Assembly: GCA_038501785.1 (NCBI GenBank)
Contig: JBAMJR010000097.1
Coordinates: 56,001-120,000, forward strand
Source: Myoxocephalus aenaeus
Taxonomy: Eukaryota; Chordata; Actinopteri; Perciformes; Cottidae
Length of the DNA: 64,000 nucleotides
Direction: 5' to 3'
Shown here: piece by piece, positions 35,927-47,775 of the stretch
Layout: each line of letters begins with the position of its first letter
Position numbering within the stretch: the first letter of the stretch is position 1
Notes under the pieces: model-generated
Database searches by the model: none
What the model was told of the DNA's origin: nothing
What the model saw: the letters and a program-made list of their open reading frames with translations, nothing else
Position numbers and translations under genes: made by a program

Positions 35927-36435
35927 AATGGTGAGAATGCCAGCTTAGATCTCACACTAAAGGAACAGAGAATTAATGGCTTGCAATAATACTCGATGGT
36001 CTCACACCATCGCTCACAGAATACCTCAGGGAGCACTGTCACAAGTCTCTTTTCACCCAACTAATACATTCCATGACACCTCCACTATCTGTGCGAGGGT
36101 AAAGAGCTGGTCCTGGATTAAATCCTCACTGCTTCTTCGTAATGGGATGTTCGGTTAGCGTCTTTTTGCCATGATCCTGAAAATACTTTCCCATGGAGGG
36201 TGAGCGAGATACTGTAATTCAACTACTGAGAGAACAGATTTAACCAATTCCATTCATTTCCATCACGATTCAGGAACTTAGTCTTAGTGCATCCCAGGAG
36301 TGCTGCCATGACAACCATACTAATCAGAGTTCAGCTGCCTGATTAATATCTCAGAATTAATTGGAGCGTAGATACACACACACACACCAACCGTTCGGGT
36401 CTGTGATGTGTATGCGTGACCCGTTCTATCTTTAT
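35927..36435. other. gene-free DNA
   Basis: No gene or repeat end could be supported, apart from a short CA run near 36375. Confidence 0.5.
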
Positions 36436-37887
36436 TAATTCAATTCAGTTTATTTTATATAGCCCAACATCACAAATACAAGTTTGCCTCGGAGGGCTTT
36501 ACAATCTATACACATAACATCCCTGTCCCGGGACCTCACATCGGATCAGGAAAAACTCCCCATAAAAGATAGTAAAAACCCTTTCACAGGGAAAAAAGGG
36601 AAGAAACCTGAGGGAGAGCAACAGAGGAGGATCCCTCTCCCCGGATGGACAGAAGCAATAGATGTCATGTGGCCAGAATGAATAGCGTAGTTACAGCACA
36701 TTCAATGAATATGACAGAAATTATTCATATAATGAGTAGTAGGCATGGTCCATGATGCAGATAATCCACGATCCATGAAGCAGAAGGAGATAGAGAGGAG
36801 GGGGGCATCAGCAGGGCCATGGCAGCAGGCAGGACCGGTTCCAGGCCGGTTCCATCAGCAGGGCCATGGAAGCAGGCAGGACCGGTTCCAGGCCGGCTCC
36901 ATCAGCAGGGCCATGGCAGCAGGCAGGACCGGTTCCATCAGCAGGGCCATGGAAGCAGGCAGGACCGGTTCCAGGCAGCCATGAATCCATGGCAGGGGGC
37001 AGGACCGGGGGCAGGCAGCCATTAATCCATGGAAAAAGAAAGTAGAGTTAGTAATGTGCATTGAAGAGACAATAGTTTATCCAGACGGAGAGGAGAAGCG
37101 AAAGAGGAAGAGAAGAGGAGCTCAGTGTATCCTAAGATGTCCCCCAGCAGTCTAAGCCTATAGCAGCATATCTAGGGGCTGGACCAGGGCAAACCTGAGC
37201 CAGCCCTAACTATAAGTGCTATCAAAGAGGAAAGTCTTAAGTCTACTCTTAAATGAGGTGACTGTGTCTGCCCCCCGGACTGAAAGTGGAAGCTGATTCC
37301 ACAGAAGAGGAGCCCGATAACTGAAAGCTCTAGTCCCCAACCTACTTTTTAAGACTCTGGGAACCACAAGTAACCCTGCATTCAGTGAGCGTAACGCTCT
37401 AGTGGGGTAATATGGCACTATAAGCTCTTTAAGATATGATGGTGCATCACCAGTTAAGGCTTTATAGGTGAGGAGAAGGATTTTAAATATGATTCTCGAT
37501 CTTACAGGAAGCCAGTGGAGAGCAGCTAGTACAGGAGTAATGTGATCTCTCTTCCGAGTCCTTGTTAGTACACGAGCTGCAGCATTCTGGATCAGCTGGA
37601 GAGACCCAAGGGACTTTCCGGAGCAGCTTGATAATACGGAGTTACAGTAATCCAGTCTTGAAGTAACAAATGCGTGGATCAATGTTTCTGCATCGCTTTG
37701 AGACAGGATGTGCCGGATCTTTGAGATGTTCCGTAGGTGAAAAAAGCAGTCCTTGAGATCTGTTTCACATGGGAGCCAAAGGATAGGTCCTGGTCAAAAA
37801 TAACTCCGAGATTCCTTACTGTGGTGGTGGATGCCAGAGCGATGCCATCTAGAGAAACCATATCGTCAGATAGTTGATTTCTGAGGT
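36436..37887 (-). mobile_element. L2-type LINE, 3' end, 5' truncated
   Basis: The element is on the minus strand. Its 3' end on the plus strand starts AATTCAATTCAGTTTATTTT then ATATAGCCCAACATCACAAA, the well-known 3' tail of fish L2 elements. The coding part (37884-37206, minus) gives the reverse transcriptase C-terminus: NLGVIFDQDLSF...HVKQISRTAFF, then SRLDYCNS...LQLIQNAAARVL and ALHWLPVRSRI..KILLLTYKAL, to a stop near 37206. A frame change near 37730 breaks the ORF. RT domains upstream are missing because the element stops abruptly at 37887 against a Harbinger fragment. A minisatellite lies in its 3' UTR. Confidence 0.85.
36814..37030. repeat. minisatellite inside the LINE 3' UTR
   Basis: Units begin GGGCCATGG(C/A)AGCAGGC and start at 36814, 36861, 36908 and 36944, giving spacings of 47, 47 and 36 bp. 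A degenerate end with CAGGGGGCAGGACCGGGGGC follows. Units differ by small changes. Confidence 0.85.
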
Positions 37888-39031
37888 GCTTAAATTAGCG
37901 AGATGATTGACATCAGGCTATCTGGGTTTCTTCACGGCTGATCCGCGCTGAAACGGTCTCGTTAATTCTAGCCAGACGTCAATCCTCTGGATAAATGCGC
38001 GTGTCCGTTCCTCTTCAGAAGAGATACTAATCGAGCAGTGACACCACGATCTTCTAACAGTACAATAGCAAATAAACTCAGAGGAACCTTTTTTTATTTC
38101 TCCGATGAGAAGCAGGAGATGATCATGAAGACATATGAGGAAGTCATTACCTTAATCATTCACAGCAAACGTGTTGTGAATATTCCAACGTTTTTGTAAC
38201 ATTGTTGCCGTGAACGCAGCTTAACTCCGCCCCCGCTGCGAGACATAAGCGCCGCAAATATATCAGACAAGTTAAATGTGTCAGTTTTGGGAAAATGTAT
38301 CCGCAAATTTTAAGTGCTTCATCACCCAGATCAATCAGATTATATTTACGAATAAATATATACTTATGAGGATATATGTACTGTATGCGCATATGAATCA
38401 TGTACTATATGTATATACATGTATGTGTATATTTCTATATAACTAGGAGTTTGAATATGTGTATGGGCGGATCAGTATATATGTATTATTCATAATCAGA
38501 AATTCAATCAATTGAAGCAGTAAAAATAAATTGTGTGTGATTCTCTGTATTCTTATCATGAGTCCACCTTAATCATGTTCTACAATAATGATATGTATGG
38601 TGTACTAATAACACTGTCATGTAATTATGAGTGTTTTCAACACATCCATAAGTTTCTTAAGCGCTAAATAAACTTAAGAACAGCGCGGCATGCAGCGGGT
38701 GAGAGTCTCTGTCTGTGAGACGGGCGATCGGCTGCGCCGTGTGGTGATCAGTGTCCGCGACTCGAGAAGCTCTCATAAATAAATGATTCCTTGACGGCAG
38801 AATCTATAGCGCCGCGTACAGGAAGTCATGAGGATGTGAGGACGGATCTTGGCGATCTCAAAGAACTCTCTCCCAATAAAACTAATATAACTAATATCGC
38901 TCCTTCATCAATGAGGAAGTGAGCTGCCTTTTTTGTCCGGTGGGAGTGGCCAGCTTATCCAGTGAATTTCAGTAAGCCTGCCCGGGAGCAGGTTTATATT
39001 TTTGGCTGTGTTGCTATGGTGATTTATCTAA
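37888..39031. mobile_element. Harbinger element, copy A, both ends missing
   Basis: The outer parts match copy B (48512-49959) almost base for base: 37888-38275 with about 48568-48937, and about 38761-39031 with 49595-49867. Copy A keeps the central stretch (38276-38760) that copy B lost. Both terminal inverted repeats are absent, and the left edge abuts the L2 LINE. A frame near 38080-38180 encodes FYFSDEKQEMIMKTYEEV, which resembles the start of the Myb/SANT-like DNA-binding protein of fish Harbinger elements, then meets a stop. Confidence 0.7.
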
Positions 39032-40511
39032 CAATGATCTTTAGCGCCTCCAGCCACCAAACAAAATGTTACCTTGGATTCAAGCTTTTCTCCATTTTCT
39101 GGAATATTCATGGGCCTATCCCAATATGGATTGAGTGAATGTCAGATAGACACCCATGACCGATTCCATCAGTCCTGCTGCCAAGTACTAAAGGATTCTC
39201 ATTGCCAGCATACCATAATACAAATGGACCGGACCTTGGTTGAGTAAGTGTGCACATCCTTCACTTCATTTTCATCCCTATTTTTACTTTTCAAGCTTTG
39301 CACATGAGCTTAGAACTTTTATTTTAAACCCACACTTGGAAGGGTTGAGGAAATGTCTGAAATTAAAACTACCTACAGGCACATTTTTTATTTTATATTT
39401 TTGCCACAACATTTCATATTACGCATGTTCAGTCCAGACTTAAATGATTCTGCCAAGTTTGCTTTCAGTGGAAATACTGCGTTTCATCAGCGTTCATCTT
39501 GGCTGAGTTTTTCTATATTACAGTGAGCATATGGCAGTGTCTATACATCTATACATAAAACAAGAATAAGAGGGGGAAATAAAACTTCTGCAAACGTATT
39601 AAATACTTAATGTTAAAGTTTTTTTTTGAGGGATGGTGATGTCAGTCCCTGATTCTATTGGATGGATTGACATGTTTTACACACATCCGTGGTCTGCATG
39701 GGAATACGGCCCTTACTGACTTTGATGTTCCTGACTCTAAACCCACTATGAGGTTTCACTTTTTTGTTTCTTTTCCCCAGTTAAATATCAACTATTGGAT
39801 GGATGAGTAATGAATTTCGAACAGATATACATGGTCTCAAGACTATGAATCCTCATAACAAGAGACCGAAACATTTCATCTTGGGCAATCAGCAGGTTAA
39901 AGGTTTCGCATTCCCAGTGAAATATCTCATCTTAAAGCCATGCAGTGTTCCCAGTAGATGAAACCTAAAAAAAATGCAATTGAACCACATCTTTGATTTA
40001 TCTAACAGTTTTTCTCACCTCAATATTCATAAAGATATATCAAATTGGAGTTGCATGTCCACTTCTTGCTCCTAACAAAAGTTGTAGTTTAGTTCTTCAG
40101 ACCTTCTTGGAGCTTTGATTGAATTAAGTTACATTTTGAAATGCAGAGCATTGAAATAGCAGCAAACAACTATTTGCAATGAAAATATAAAAATTGGAGT
40201 AATGTCTGCCTGAGCAGAGAATAAATCGGCCGAGGTGGGCCACGGAACATATACACATGGGTAAAAAGTACACAGTGTCTTCTGCAGTGTCTTTTTGACG
40301 CCACCACTGGGAGGCCTCGAACTCATGAAATCAATCCTGACACCGATTTCAATAAATGCCAGAACACTGAATGGCGCATGTTTCTCTTTTTTGTAACGTG
40401 CAACTATAAACACAAACACGTACAGACAACTCCCAGTTGTTCCTCAGTGAGTATATGTGAGTAATAACAATCTTCACAGCACGTAAACACAGACATGCAC
40501 TCAAGACAAAG
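39032..40511. other. gene-free DNA with dispersed-repeat words
   Basis: Around 39040-39200 and 39630-39910 are words such as TTTAGCGCC and TATTGGATGGATTGACATG/TTGGATGGATGAG, related to the fish repeat at 22125-22440. Nothing else is supportable. Confidence 0.4.
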
Positions 40512-40834
40512 GCCTACACCAGGCCTATTCAACTAGCGCCCCCAGGGCTGAATACGGCCCGTTTGAATTTAACTATGGCCCGCAAGACTGCCTGCAAATC
40601 AGTATAGCTTTGTAAGAAAAAATAAAACTAACGGACACGCCTCTTTTATACATTGAGACATCTAACCCAGAGCCATTGAGTTTCACTGTTGCCTCAACCA
40701 AACCTGTATGGTTACATCTTTATGTTACGCACCCGTGTTGGGTAACCCACGCCGTAACCCACTCCTCACTTGCGCTCTGGTCTGGCTGCCCACTGAAACA
40801 CCTGCGCTAGCTGACGCTACCATTAAGCTGCGAA

Positions 40835-43800
40835 ATGTCTCTCTCAAAGCCGAAGTGTCGTAAAGTTGACTGTGAAAACCGCCAATTCCAAAGTGAATGG
40901 ACTGAAAAGTATTTATTTACTTTGCCAGCCGTAATGAGCAACAAACCAATGTGTTTATTGTGCAGCGAATCCATTGAAAGAATACAATGTGAAGAGGCAC
41001 TACAAGTCGAATCATGGCTCATTTTCGAACAGTTTTCCTGAGGGCTCTGATGAACGGAGGAGGAAGGTAAACGGACTGTTAGCATCTTTTCAACGAGGTC
41101 AGTGTGCCCTTAGTCGCTTTTGCACGGAACAAGAGAGAGCCATGATAGCATCTCTACGCGTAGCCTGGACACTAGCCAGACAGAAGAGGCCCTTTACCGA
41201 GTCGGAGACTGTTAAAGACTGCATGCTTGCAGTTATTGATGAAATGATTGTTGACGAAAAAGTGAAGGCAAGCGTCACTTCATCCATTAAAAAAGTGCCT
41301 CTCTCGGACACATCAACTCTCCGCAGACTGGAGCTACTGGCAACGGATGTCGAAAGGAAGCTTTTGGAAAACCTTTGAAAAGCAGAGTTTATGTCTATCG
41401 CTGTGGATGAATCGACTGACTGTACCGACATGGCCCAGCTGTGCATATATGTGAGGTTTTATGATGGAGGGACACACTACAGGTGAAGTGATTTTTCAAA
41501 AGATTGTCACGTTTTGTAATGAGCATGAACTGGATTTACAAAAAGTCTGCTTGTTGGTTACGAATGGAGTGAAAGGGGCTGGTGGCCAGGTTGGCAGCCG
41601 TAGCCCCGCATATGCAGTTTTTACACTGCATCATTCATCAGGCTGTACTGTGCGCAAAGCTCAGCGGCGATCTGAAGAACAACATGGACACTGTTATGAA
41701 CATTGTGAATTTCATCCGCTCAACCTCCAGCCTTCAACATCGCCTCTTCCGTATGTTGCTTGCTGACGCATCTGCAGAGCACACTGACTTGCTGGTTCAT
41801 AGTGATGTCAGGTGGCTCAGCAAAGGAAAGGTTTTGGAACGTTTCTGTGAACTCCGCCAGGAGATTTTGTCTTTCCTTCGCACGTGTAAACACAAACGGG
41901 CAGCACACTTCTTGGAGCGCATGTTGGATGAACAGTTTATGGCAGATGTCTACTTTCTTTGTGACATTTTTGGATACTTGAACACTTTGAATCTGGAAGT
42001 TCAGGGGCAGGAAAAGTCTATCACTGATTTGGTTGAGAGGCTGTGCGCCTTCAAAACAAAGTTAACGATTTTCACGTCAGACCTAATGTCAGGAAGGTTG
42101 CTGCACTTCTCACAACTCTGTGCATTCATGAGTGCAGCACCTGGGGCACACGTAACGCCAGTCATGACAAACTGTATGAGAAATCTGACTGAGAGACTCC
42201 AAGGCTTCAGTATTCCTATTGAGGTACTGCAGTTTGCTCGTGACCCATTCTCCATCAAACCTGAGGCAGACTTCTGTGTAAAAGCAAAAGAGGTAATGTC
42301 TTGCATTGATGAGAGCCTTCTTCAGATGGAAATGGTTGATGTCCAGTCCTCATTTGCTTTAACCCTTCAGGGTCTTAGCCTTTTTCTAGATTTTACATAA
42401 TTTCTTAAAGTCTCCTTTTAAGGCACTTGCATATAAGATACATACCCATGTGTTGCATCTAAAATTGCAGAACAATCTCAGCTATCTATATAATGAGGCA
42501 CAATTGCCATAAGGCAAAAGTATAAAGTGATAATATGAATCTAAAGCTGAAAAATTAAAGTTAGATTTTTAAAAATTCTTCATATATCTTGTGAAAACAT
42601 ACCTTTACTCATGTTGACAAAACGTTTTGGTGCTAGAAGTTGGTTTACCAAAGGTATTAGGTTCACAAAAGCAGTGAAATATGTGAATTCATGCTAGAAA
42701 CATGAAAATAAATGTCTGAAACCCCAAAAAATATTATCGTTTTTTGAGCAGAAATGTGGCCTGTCACACCTTTCACCAAAATGATAGAAATGGGACTGAG
42801 AAATGACTTCATACTGCAGATAAAGCTTTATGGGGTGTGTGCAAATGAAAAATTACCATCACAACATGTTTGGTTTTCAAATAAAATATGTATTATTCAT
42901 GAATAAAACAATATTTACACATATACATGTTCAGAAATAGAAAACAGACCGGGGCTGGTGGAGATGGCTGTGCTAGAGGGGCTGGTGGTGGTGCATCCTC
43001 TCTGTAAAATAAATGACTACTAGTTAGTAGTTTGAACAGTTCAACAGGTGTACGTGTGTAGCTGAGCTGTGTACATTACCTGGTAAACAGGGTCCAGGCC
43101 TTCAGTCTTCCACGTCGATAGCATAGGTGCAGGTGGCTGTAGCGAAGCTGCATGTTGTCCACTGGACCCTGACAGCTGTGAGTCCTCTCTGTAACATAAA
43201 TGACTACCAGTCAGTACTAAGTTCAATGAAAGAAAGTTACGATTACACAACAAAACAGTGACAGAGCTCCGGGCACGAGCTAAACGGTACGTTAGCATGT
43301 TAGCGCGTTGCTAATGTATAAACACATACCGATAGTTAGCATTACGTCTTACAAACACGTAACGAAGATCATCACTAGTTGGTACTAAGTGATATTGACG
43401 ATGCAGTCGGGTAATAAGCTGATACTACCTCCAGTGGTGTCCCCGCTGTAGCAAGCTATCTCCCGTTAGCTCGCGGAGCTAGCGCTAGCTCCCTGCTAGC
43501 TCCCCAACAGCCAGCCCCGTCTCAGAATCAGACTCGGGCACCGGGGAAAACCACCGACGGGATCGGGACCAGCTAAATGTGCTCACTGTGCTAGCGTAAA
43601 TATGCTAAAACAAAGTTGAGTTAGTAAATACACGTACCCATCCTCCAGTGGATCCCTTCTCTCGGCATAATCCTCTCCAGGAGTCGAAGCCTTCAGGGCC
43701 TGTCTGACGCTCCTCCGTCCTCATCGCTGCTGGACAAAATTGCTGCAACGTCCTCCTCTGTTGTGAACTGTGTTCTCTCCATGATCTCTAGCTTCTGTCT

Positions 43801-44436
43801 GACTGTAAACTACAGCATGTATATATAAACCTCAGGTGTGTAGGTTATTGTATCCTAGGTCCTTTGCAGCGTAGCTGGGTGGGGAGGGCCTTAGGGATTT
43901 CCTGAGTGTTCATAGGTAGTCACAACTTTTTTTGACGGACACCTGAATTGACTAATCACGGTGAAAGGAGTGTCAGCTTACGTTACAGGCTCACAGAAGC
44001 TCACAGAGGAGGGGGCCGGAAACTGCAGAGTTTTTTTGCGGTTCTAACAGCAGCGGATTCTTTTTTCTGCGCCGTATTTTCGCGGAGATATGATTTTCTT
44101 TTTTAATTAAACTATGTATATCACGCTGGCGTGACGCTAGACCCCAGAGGGTTAAAGCAGCACTTGCTGTCTGAGGGTGCAGTGAATTTTTGGTGCAACC
44201 ATGTTAGCCAATACCAGTACCCCACAATCAGGAAAGTGGCGCTGCTAATACTAACAATGTTTGGATCCACCTGCACATGTGAGTCTAGCTTTTCTCACAT
44301 GAATGCAATCAAAACAAGGGCACGTTGCTCCATGACCAATGAAAAGCTACACGAGTGTCTCATGGTTGCCCTTACTACTTATGAGCCAAACTATGTTGAA
44401 ATTGCCAAATCAAGGCAATGCAATTTTTCTCACTGA
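40835..44436 (+). pseudogene. hAT transposase pseudogene (GTF2IRD2-like/BED-finger type)
   Basis: This gene once encoded the transposase that cuts and joins its own element. It starts MSLSKPKCRKVD and has a BED-type finger (CLLC near residue 40; KRHYKSNHG). The ribonuclease H-like core follows (SIAVDESTDCTD; CLLVTNG, where families usually have TDG; LHCIIHQAVLCAKL; VRWLSKGKVLERF). After the insertion comes the C-terminal dimerisation region (CTCESSFSHMNAIKTRAR). Damage includes a frame change near 40975, a TGA at 41376-41378, and a small deletion with a frame change near 41455. There is another frame change near 41580, an apparent Asp-to-Asn change at a catalytic position, and a piggyBac insertion at 42363-44151. 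On either side of that insertion the frame is continuous once one TTAA is counted. The gene cannot make an active enzyme. Confidence 0.85.
42363..44151 (-). mobile_element. piggyBac-type element, copy 1, inserted in hAT transposase
   Basis: TTAA target duplications flank it exactly (42359-42362 and 44152-44155). The ends are CCCTTCAGGGTCTTAG and, inverted, CCCTCTGGGGTC. It is 1789 bp long and runs in the opposite orientation to copy 2 (50694-53330). On the minus strand it keeps the start of a transposase-like gene: an ATG at 43782 (MERTQFTTEEDVAAIL), stopping at SDRP, a GTACGT donor near 43637, and a downstream exon-like block around 43085-43195 (REDSQLSGSSGQHAASLQPP). The catalytic domain is missing, so it is non-autonomous. 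Confidence 0.88.
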
Positions 44437-45283
44437 GTCAAACAGGCTCAAAACCACATAGGTCTGATAAGTAAGGTAGTTGTGTAGTAGTAAAATACCC
44501 TGACTGAGGCATGTGATGCTATCAAACTGAAAATACACAGAATACTAATCTGTTTTATGGTTCAGCAGGCTCCCTTTTGGTTTGTCTGGAGTTTTAGTTT
44601 TTACCTTTAACAAATATGGACATGAACCTGCTATAGGCACCTTATTTTTGGCTTATTTATGCTAATATCATGAGTCGGCCCATTTTATGTTAATCTGGTG
44701 GATTCTGTTTTACCAGAATCATCTGGCTGTTTGTGTTTATGGATATGAACCTGCAAAGCACCTTATTTCTGCTTGGAAATGTTGTTGAAGGCTTATTTCC
44801 TATTATTGTGATGGATACTGTTTCAAGATGTTCAGTTTACATTACGCATTTTGGGATATGGACCTGCTGTAACTACCTAATTTCTGCTTGGAATTGTTTT
44901 TGATAGTTTCCTGAACAGGCTCATTTATTGTTAATCTGATATCTGAATACTATTATACTATTTTCAAATTGTTTTCTACATTTGTGGATATGGACATGTC
45001 AGAAAAACTGTCTCATTTTTTGTTTGTTTTTTATGTAACTTTTGCACTTCTGTATCAAAGCTTGATAGCCTTCCTGTGTTTTGATATGGAATGACAGTCT
45101 GTAACTGATTATATAAAGTGGAAGAAAAGAGATGCGTGTGTGACTGTTTACCTGTGGAAATATACATTACTGTTTTTCATTTTTAGCCATTATTTGATCA
45201 ATATTCTATGCGGCCCTCACAACCCCCCGTGATTTTCTTATTCAGCCCACTTGCTACTGAAGTTGAATAGCCCTGGCCTACAC

Positions 45284-45528
45284 ACACACACTCTTTGTTC
45301 ATCACTACTAAACTGTACGCAGGGAAATAAACATGCACACACATATACATGTGGAAACACTTTCACGGTCTCCGCTCGATTCAGTGAGCCGAGAACATTT
45401 CCATGCTTAATGAGTCTTGGTCACGTCTGAATAATTGATGGGAGACAATGGATTTGGGAACACATTGTAAATCCTCCTCTGAGCAAAAGAACCACCTTCC
45501 CAAAACAAGACGGTGCTGAAAAATATAT
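45284..45528. other. spacer between two hAT elements
   Basis: A short CA run and unique sequence, with no gene. Confidence 0.6.
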
Positions 45529-46055
45529 ACCGGAGGCAGTGGCGGTGCGTCAATAGAGGGCGCTAGGGCGCCGCCCCTCTTAAAATTTTGCGATGAAAAA
45601 AAAAAAAAAGAAAAAAATATATATAATATATACTGTCAAAAAACATTATATACCAAATAATTTAAATAAGAAATATACCGTGTTGACGCGCTAAATGTGT
45701 GTGGGAGACCGTAAGCCCCTGTCAACAACCACTTAAGATATACCAAATATAATATATCGCCATTCATCATCACTGAGAAAAGCCCCTCCCCCTGTCGGGG
45801 CGCCGGCCCAATGTGAGTCTATGGCAGCGAACAAACATTTCACCCTCGTTGCGGCAAGGACAGCTTCTCATTGGCGGATGAAACGTGAATCTTCGGGCGC
45901 AACAAATCTGCGCCCTAGCCAATGACATCGTTTCTTATTGCAACGTGGTTGGACTATTCGTCAAATCAGAGACCTTTATCATTCCCTCACATCCCATATA
46001 GCTCCCACGTAGCTACGCGAGCAACACAGCTAGCAGAGACTTTGATTATGTTAGT

Positions 46056-46339
46056 ATGGCCACTGAAAACTCTGTGGTATCTCTACGCGAAACACCTTTC
46101 AATCCACGATCAGATGTTGACAAGAAGAGGCTGAAAGAGTTGGGACCCGAACGTCCGGATTTAAATATTCAGCAGCAAAGCAGTGACCACGGGAGGACGT
46201 ACACCCGGAGCTTCTCCTCAAGCTACATGCTAACCGGAGCTGTTAGCTGGATGCTCAGGGTGGAGCAAAGCAGTGGCTCTGAGCAGCCGAGGAAGCGCCG
46301 GGCTGTGAAGGAAGATGAGCTTGAAGGATTGCTGCAGAG
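46056..46339 (+). pseudogene. N-terminal exon of a ZMYM/TTF-finger type hAT transposase
   Basis: The frame begins MATENSVVSLRETPF, and further in reads LKELGPERPDLN then SSDHGRTYTRSFSSS. This matches the region just before and at the start of the TTF-type zinc finger found in hAT transposases and their relatives (KELGPxRPDL...GRxYTRSFS). After RSFSSS the finger's Cys-containing part is missing, and the sequence jumps to a Lys/Arg-rich stretch (PRKRRAVKEDELEGLLQR) ending at a good GTGAGT donor. The exon is therefore a deletion product. On its own it could yield only a short, core-less protein. Confidence 0.65.
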
Positions 46340-46512
46340 GTGAGTGTCAAAATCAGCAGATGCCTGTTAGAGTTTAATGTTTTCTTTCCCACAGCAGAAC
46401 ACATGTTGGACATTGTTAGATTTGGGTGGATATCATATCAGGCTATAACTTTATCTAAAATACCAATTCAACCCCCAACAAGTTAGTGTGTGAGTGTGAG
46501 TGAGTGAGTGAG

Positions 46513-46543
<31 letters not shown>

Positions 46544-46709
46544 CATAGCTACAGCCATCAAGGTGGCTCCTGGCCTTTTGTCTATGTTGCTGAGCCATCA
46601 AGACACACAAAACATAGTTTTTTGTCTGTAGTATGAAGCCTGTTTGTAATAGATATTTCCCCACAACTTATCTTACTGTCTCTGTCTCTCTCTATATATT
46701 TATCTGTAG

Positions 46710-46857
46710 GTTTGTGACACCATACTTGGACACACCAGGGAACGCTTTGCCTTCAAAGACCACCTCACCAGTGCCACCTTACTGCAGGGCCCCCAGTTTG
46801 AATGCTACGTCAATGTATTCCCTGAAGTTGCTCTGGCCACCACATTGAATGTTTCTT
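46710..46857 (+). pseudogene. C-terminal exon fragment of the same hAT transposase
   Basis: After an acceptor (TATCTGTAG) one frame reads VCDTILGHTRERFAFKDHLT, followed by a GPQFECYVNVFPEVALATTL tail, and stops shortly after. This resembles the region after the catalytic core of ZMYM-type hAT transposases (DTI..TRERF). With the donor at 46339/46340 the splice would enter a different frame. The two pieces therefore do not join in frame by the obvious sites, which supports a dead, non-autonomous element. Confidence 0.5.
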
Positions 46858-47075
46858 AAACCATTCTGCTCTGAACCTCTCATGCCCAAAGTTACAGTCT
46901 GTTGATAGTTGTTATTGGACAGTGTTGAGCACTGTGTTTTCTTGAAATAAAGCTTTGTTTTTTAGAATATTCTACTCCAAACCTCTTTTCTTCTCATTGT
47001 GGAGTGCTATTTAACCGCGCCGCCCAACTGCGCCCCCCCAAAAAAAAAATGTCACCAGCCGCCACTGACCGGAGG

Positions 47076-47770
47076 GACGACACGTCAGGGATGGAGAAAG
47101 TGTGTGTGTGTGTGTGTGTGAGAGTCAACATGGTTTAGTGTTAATTAAATCAATATTCACATTTACCTGAAGCTGCCTGATGTTGCCCTTCACGCTTCCT
47201 GCCCTGCTTCCCCCTCTATCTAATCGACACCTCCTCCTCGGCTCTCTGTAGCGCAATTCTAATGCAGTTAATGAATACTGCAGTTATAGAGTCACAGAGC
47301 CCATCTACGTTTCCTACAGGGTGCAGCTAACATAGCCTGGGATTTTTAATGCTGGTATTAATATTTCATACCCTTGGTATTCAATCTTAATATTACCATT
47401 CCCCTTTTAAAACATCCAAAGCCAATTGATAGAAGGTGTGTGCTATCTAGCTAACTGAAGGTAGATGACATTGACATAATAAAGAACATTATTAGGACAA
47501 TATATTCATCGTAAATTATGCACAGAAAAGTATGAACAGCCCCAGATGTATATTTTTATATTTAGCTCCAAAAGAAAAAAGATGAGACACTCATCGTTCA
47601 TGCTAAATCCTTACGTGTCTGCAGAGCAGCGGTCGTGTTTTTTCCAGCCTGAAACCATGAATCAAACTCAAGCAGAGGTGAGAATGCAACAGGTGGTTTG
47701 GCAGTCCGTTTCTGAAAGGATTCATGTCAACATTTCAAAGACAACTTGTTAGTCATATGTCAGTTCAAAT
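47076..47770. other. unique gene-free DNA
   Basis: Contains a GT run at about 47099-47121 and a smooth non-repetitive stretch around 47160-47400. No gene could be supported. Confidence 0.5.
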
Positions 47771-47775
47771 CAAAA

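Larger units (their letters stand above)
40520..45275 (+). mobile_element. near full-length hAT transposon, inactivated
   Basis: The ends are CAGGCCTATTCAACT and, inverted, CAGGGCTATTCAACT. Perfect 8-bp duplications GCCTACAC flank the element at 40512-40519 and 45276-45283. It carries one transposase gene on the plus strand, related to the BED-finger hAT transposases that also gave rise to the C-terminal part of vertebrate GTF2IRD2. A 1.8-kb piggyBac element sits inside the gene. The 3' part after the coding region (44440-45240) contains no other gene. Confidence 0.88.
45537..47067 (+). mobile_element. hAT element (CAGTGGCGG ends), internally deleted
   Basis: The ends are CAGTGGCGGTGCG and, inverted, CAGTGGCGGCTGG. 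Perfect 8-bp duplications ACCGGAGG flank it at 45529-45536 and 47068-47075. It carries the first and last pieces of a transposase gene with the catalytic core missing. A CpG-rich stretch (about 45780-46060) before the start codon probably held the promoter. A poly(A) signal AATAAA lies near 46946. GAGTG/GTGTG microsatellite sequence occupies about 46484-46543. Confidence 0.87.

Noticed and set aside
36745..37061. Open frames over the minisatellite
   Set aside because: The apparent repeats of residues only reflect the 47-bp DNA unit in the LINE 3' UTR.
41099..41446. Minus-strand frame opposite the hAT transposase
   Set aside because: It is a shadow of the plus-strand transposase, whose motifs are clear.
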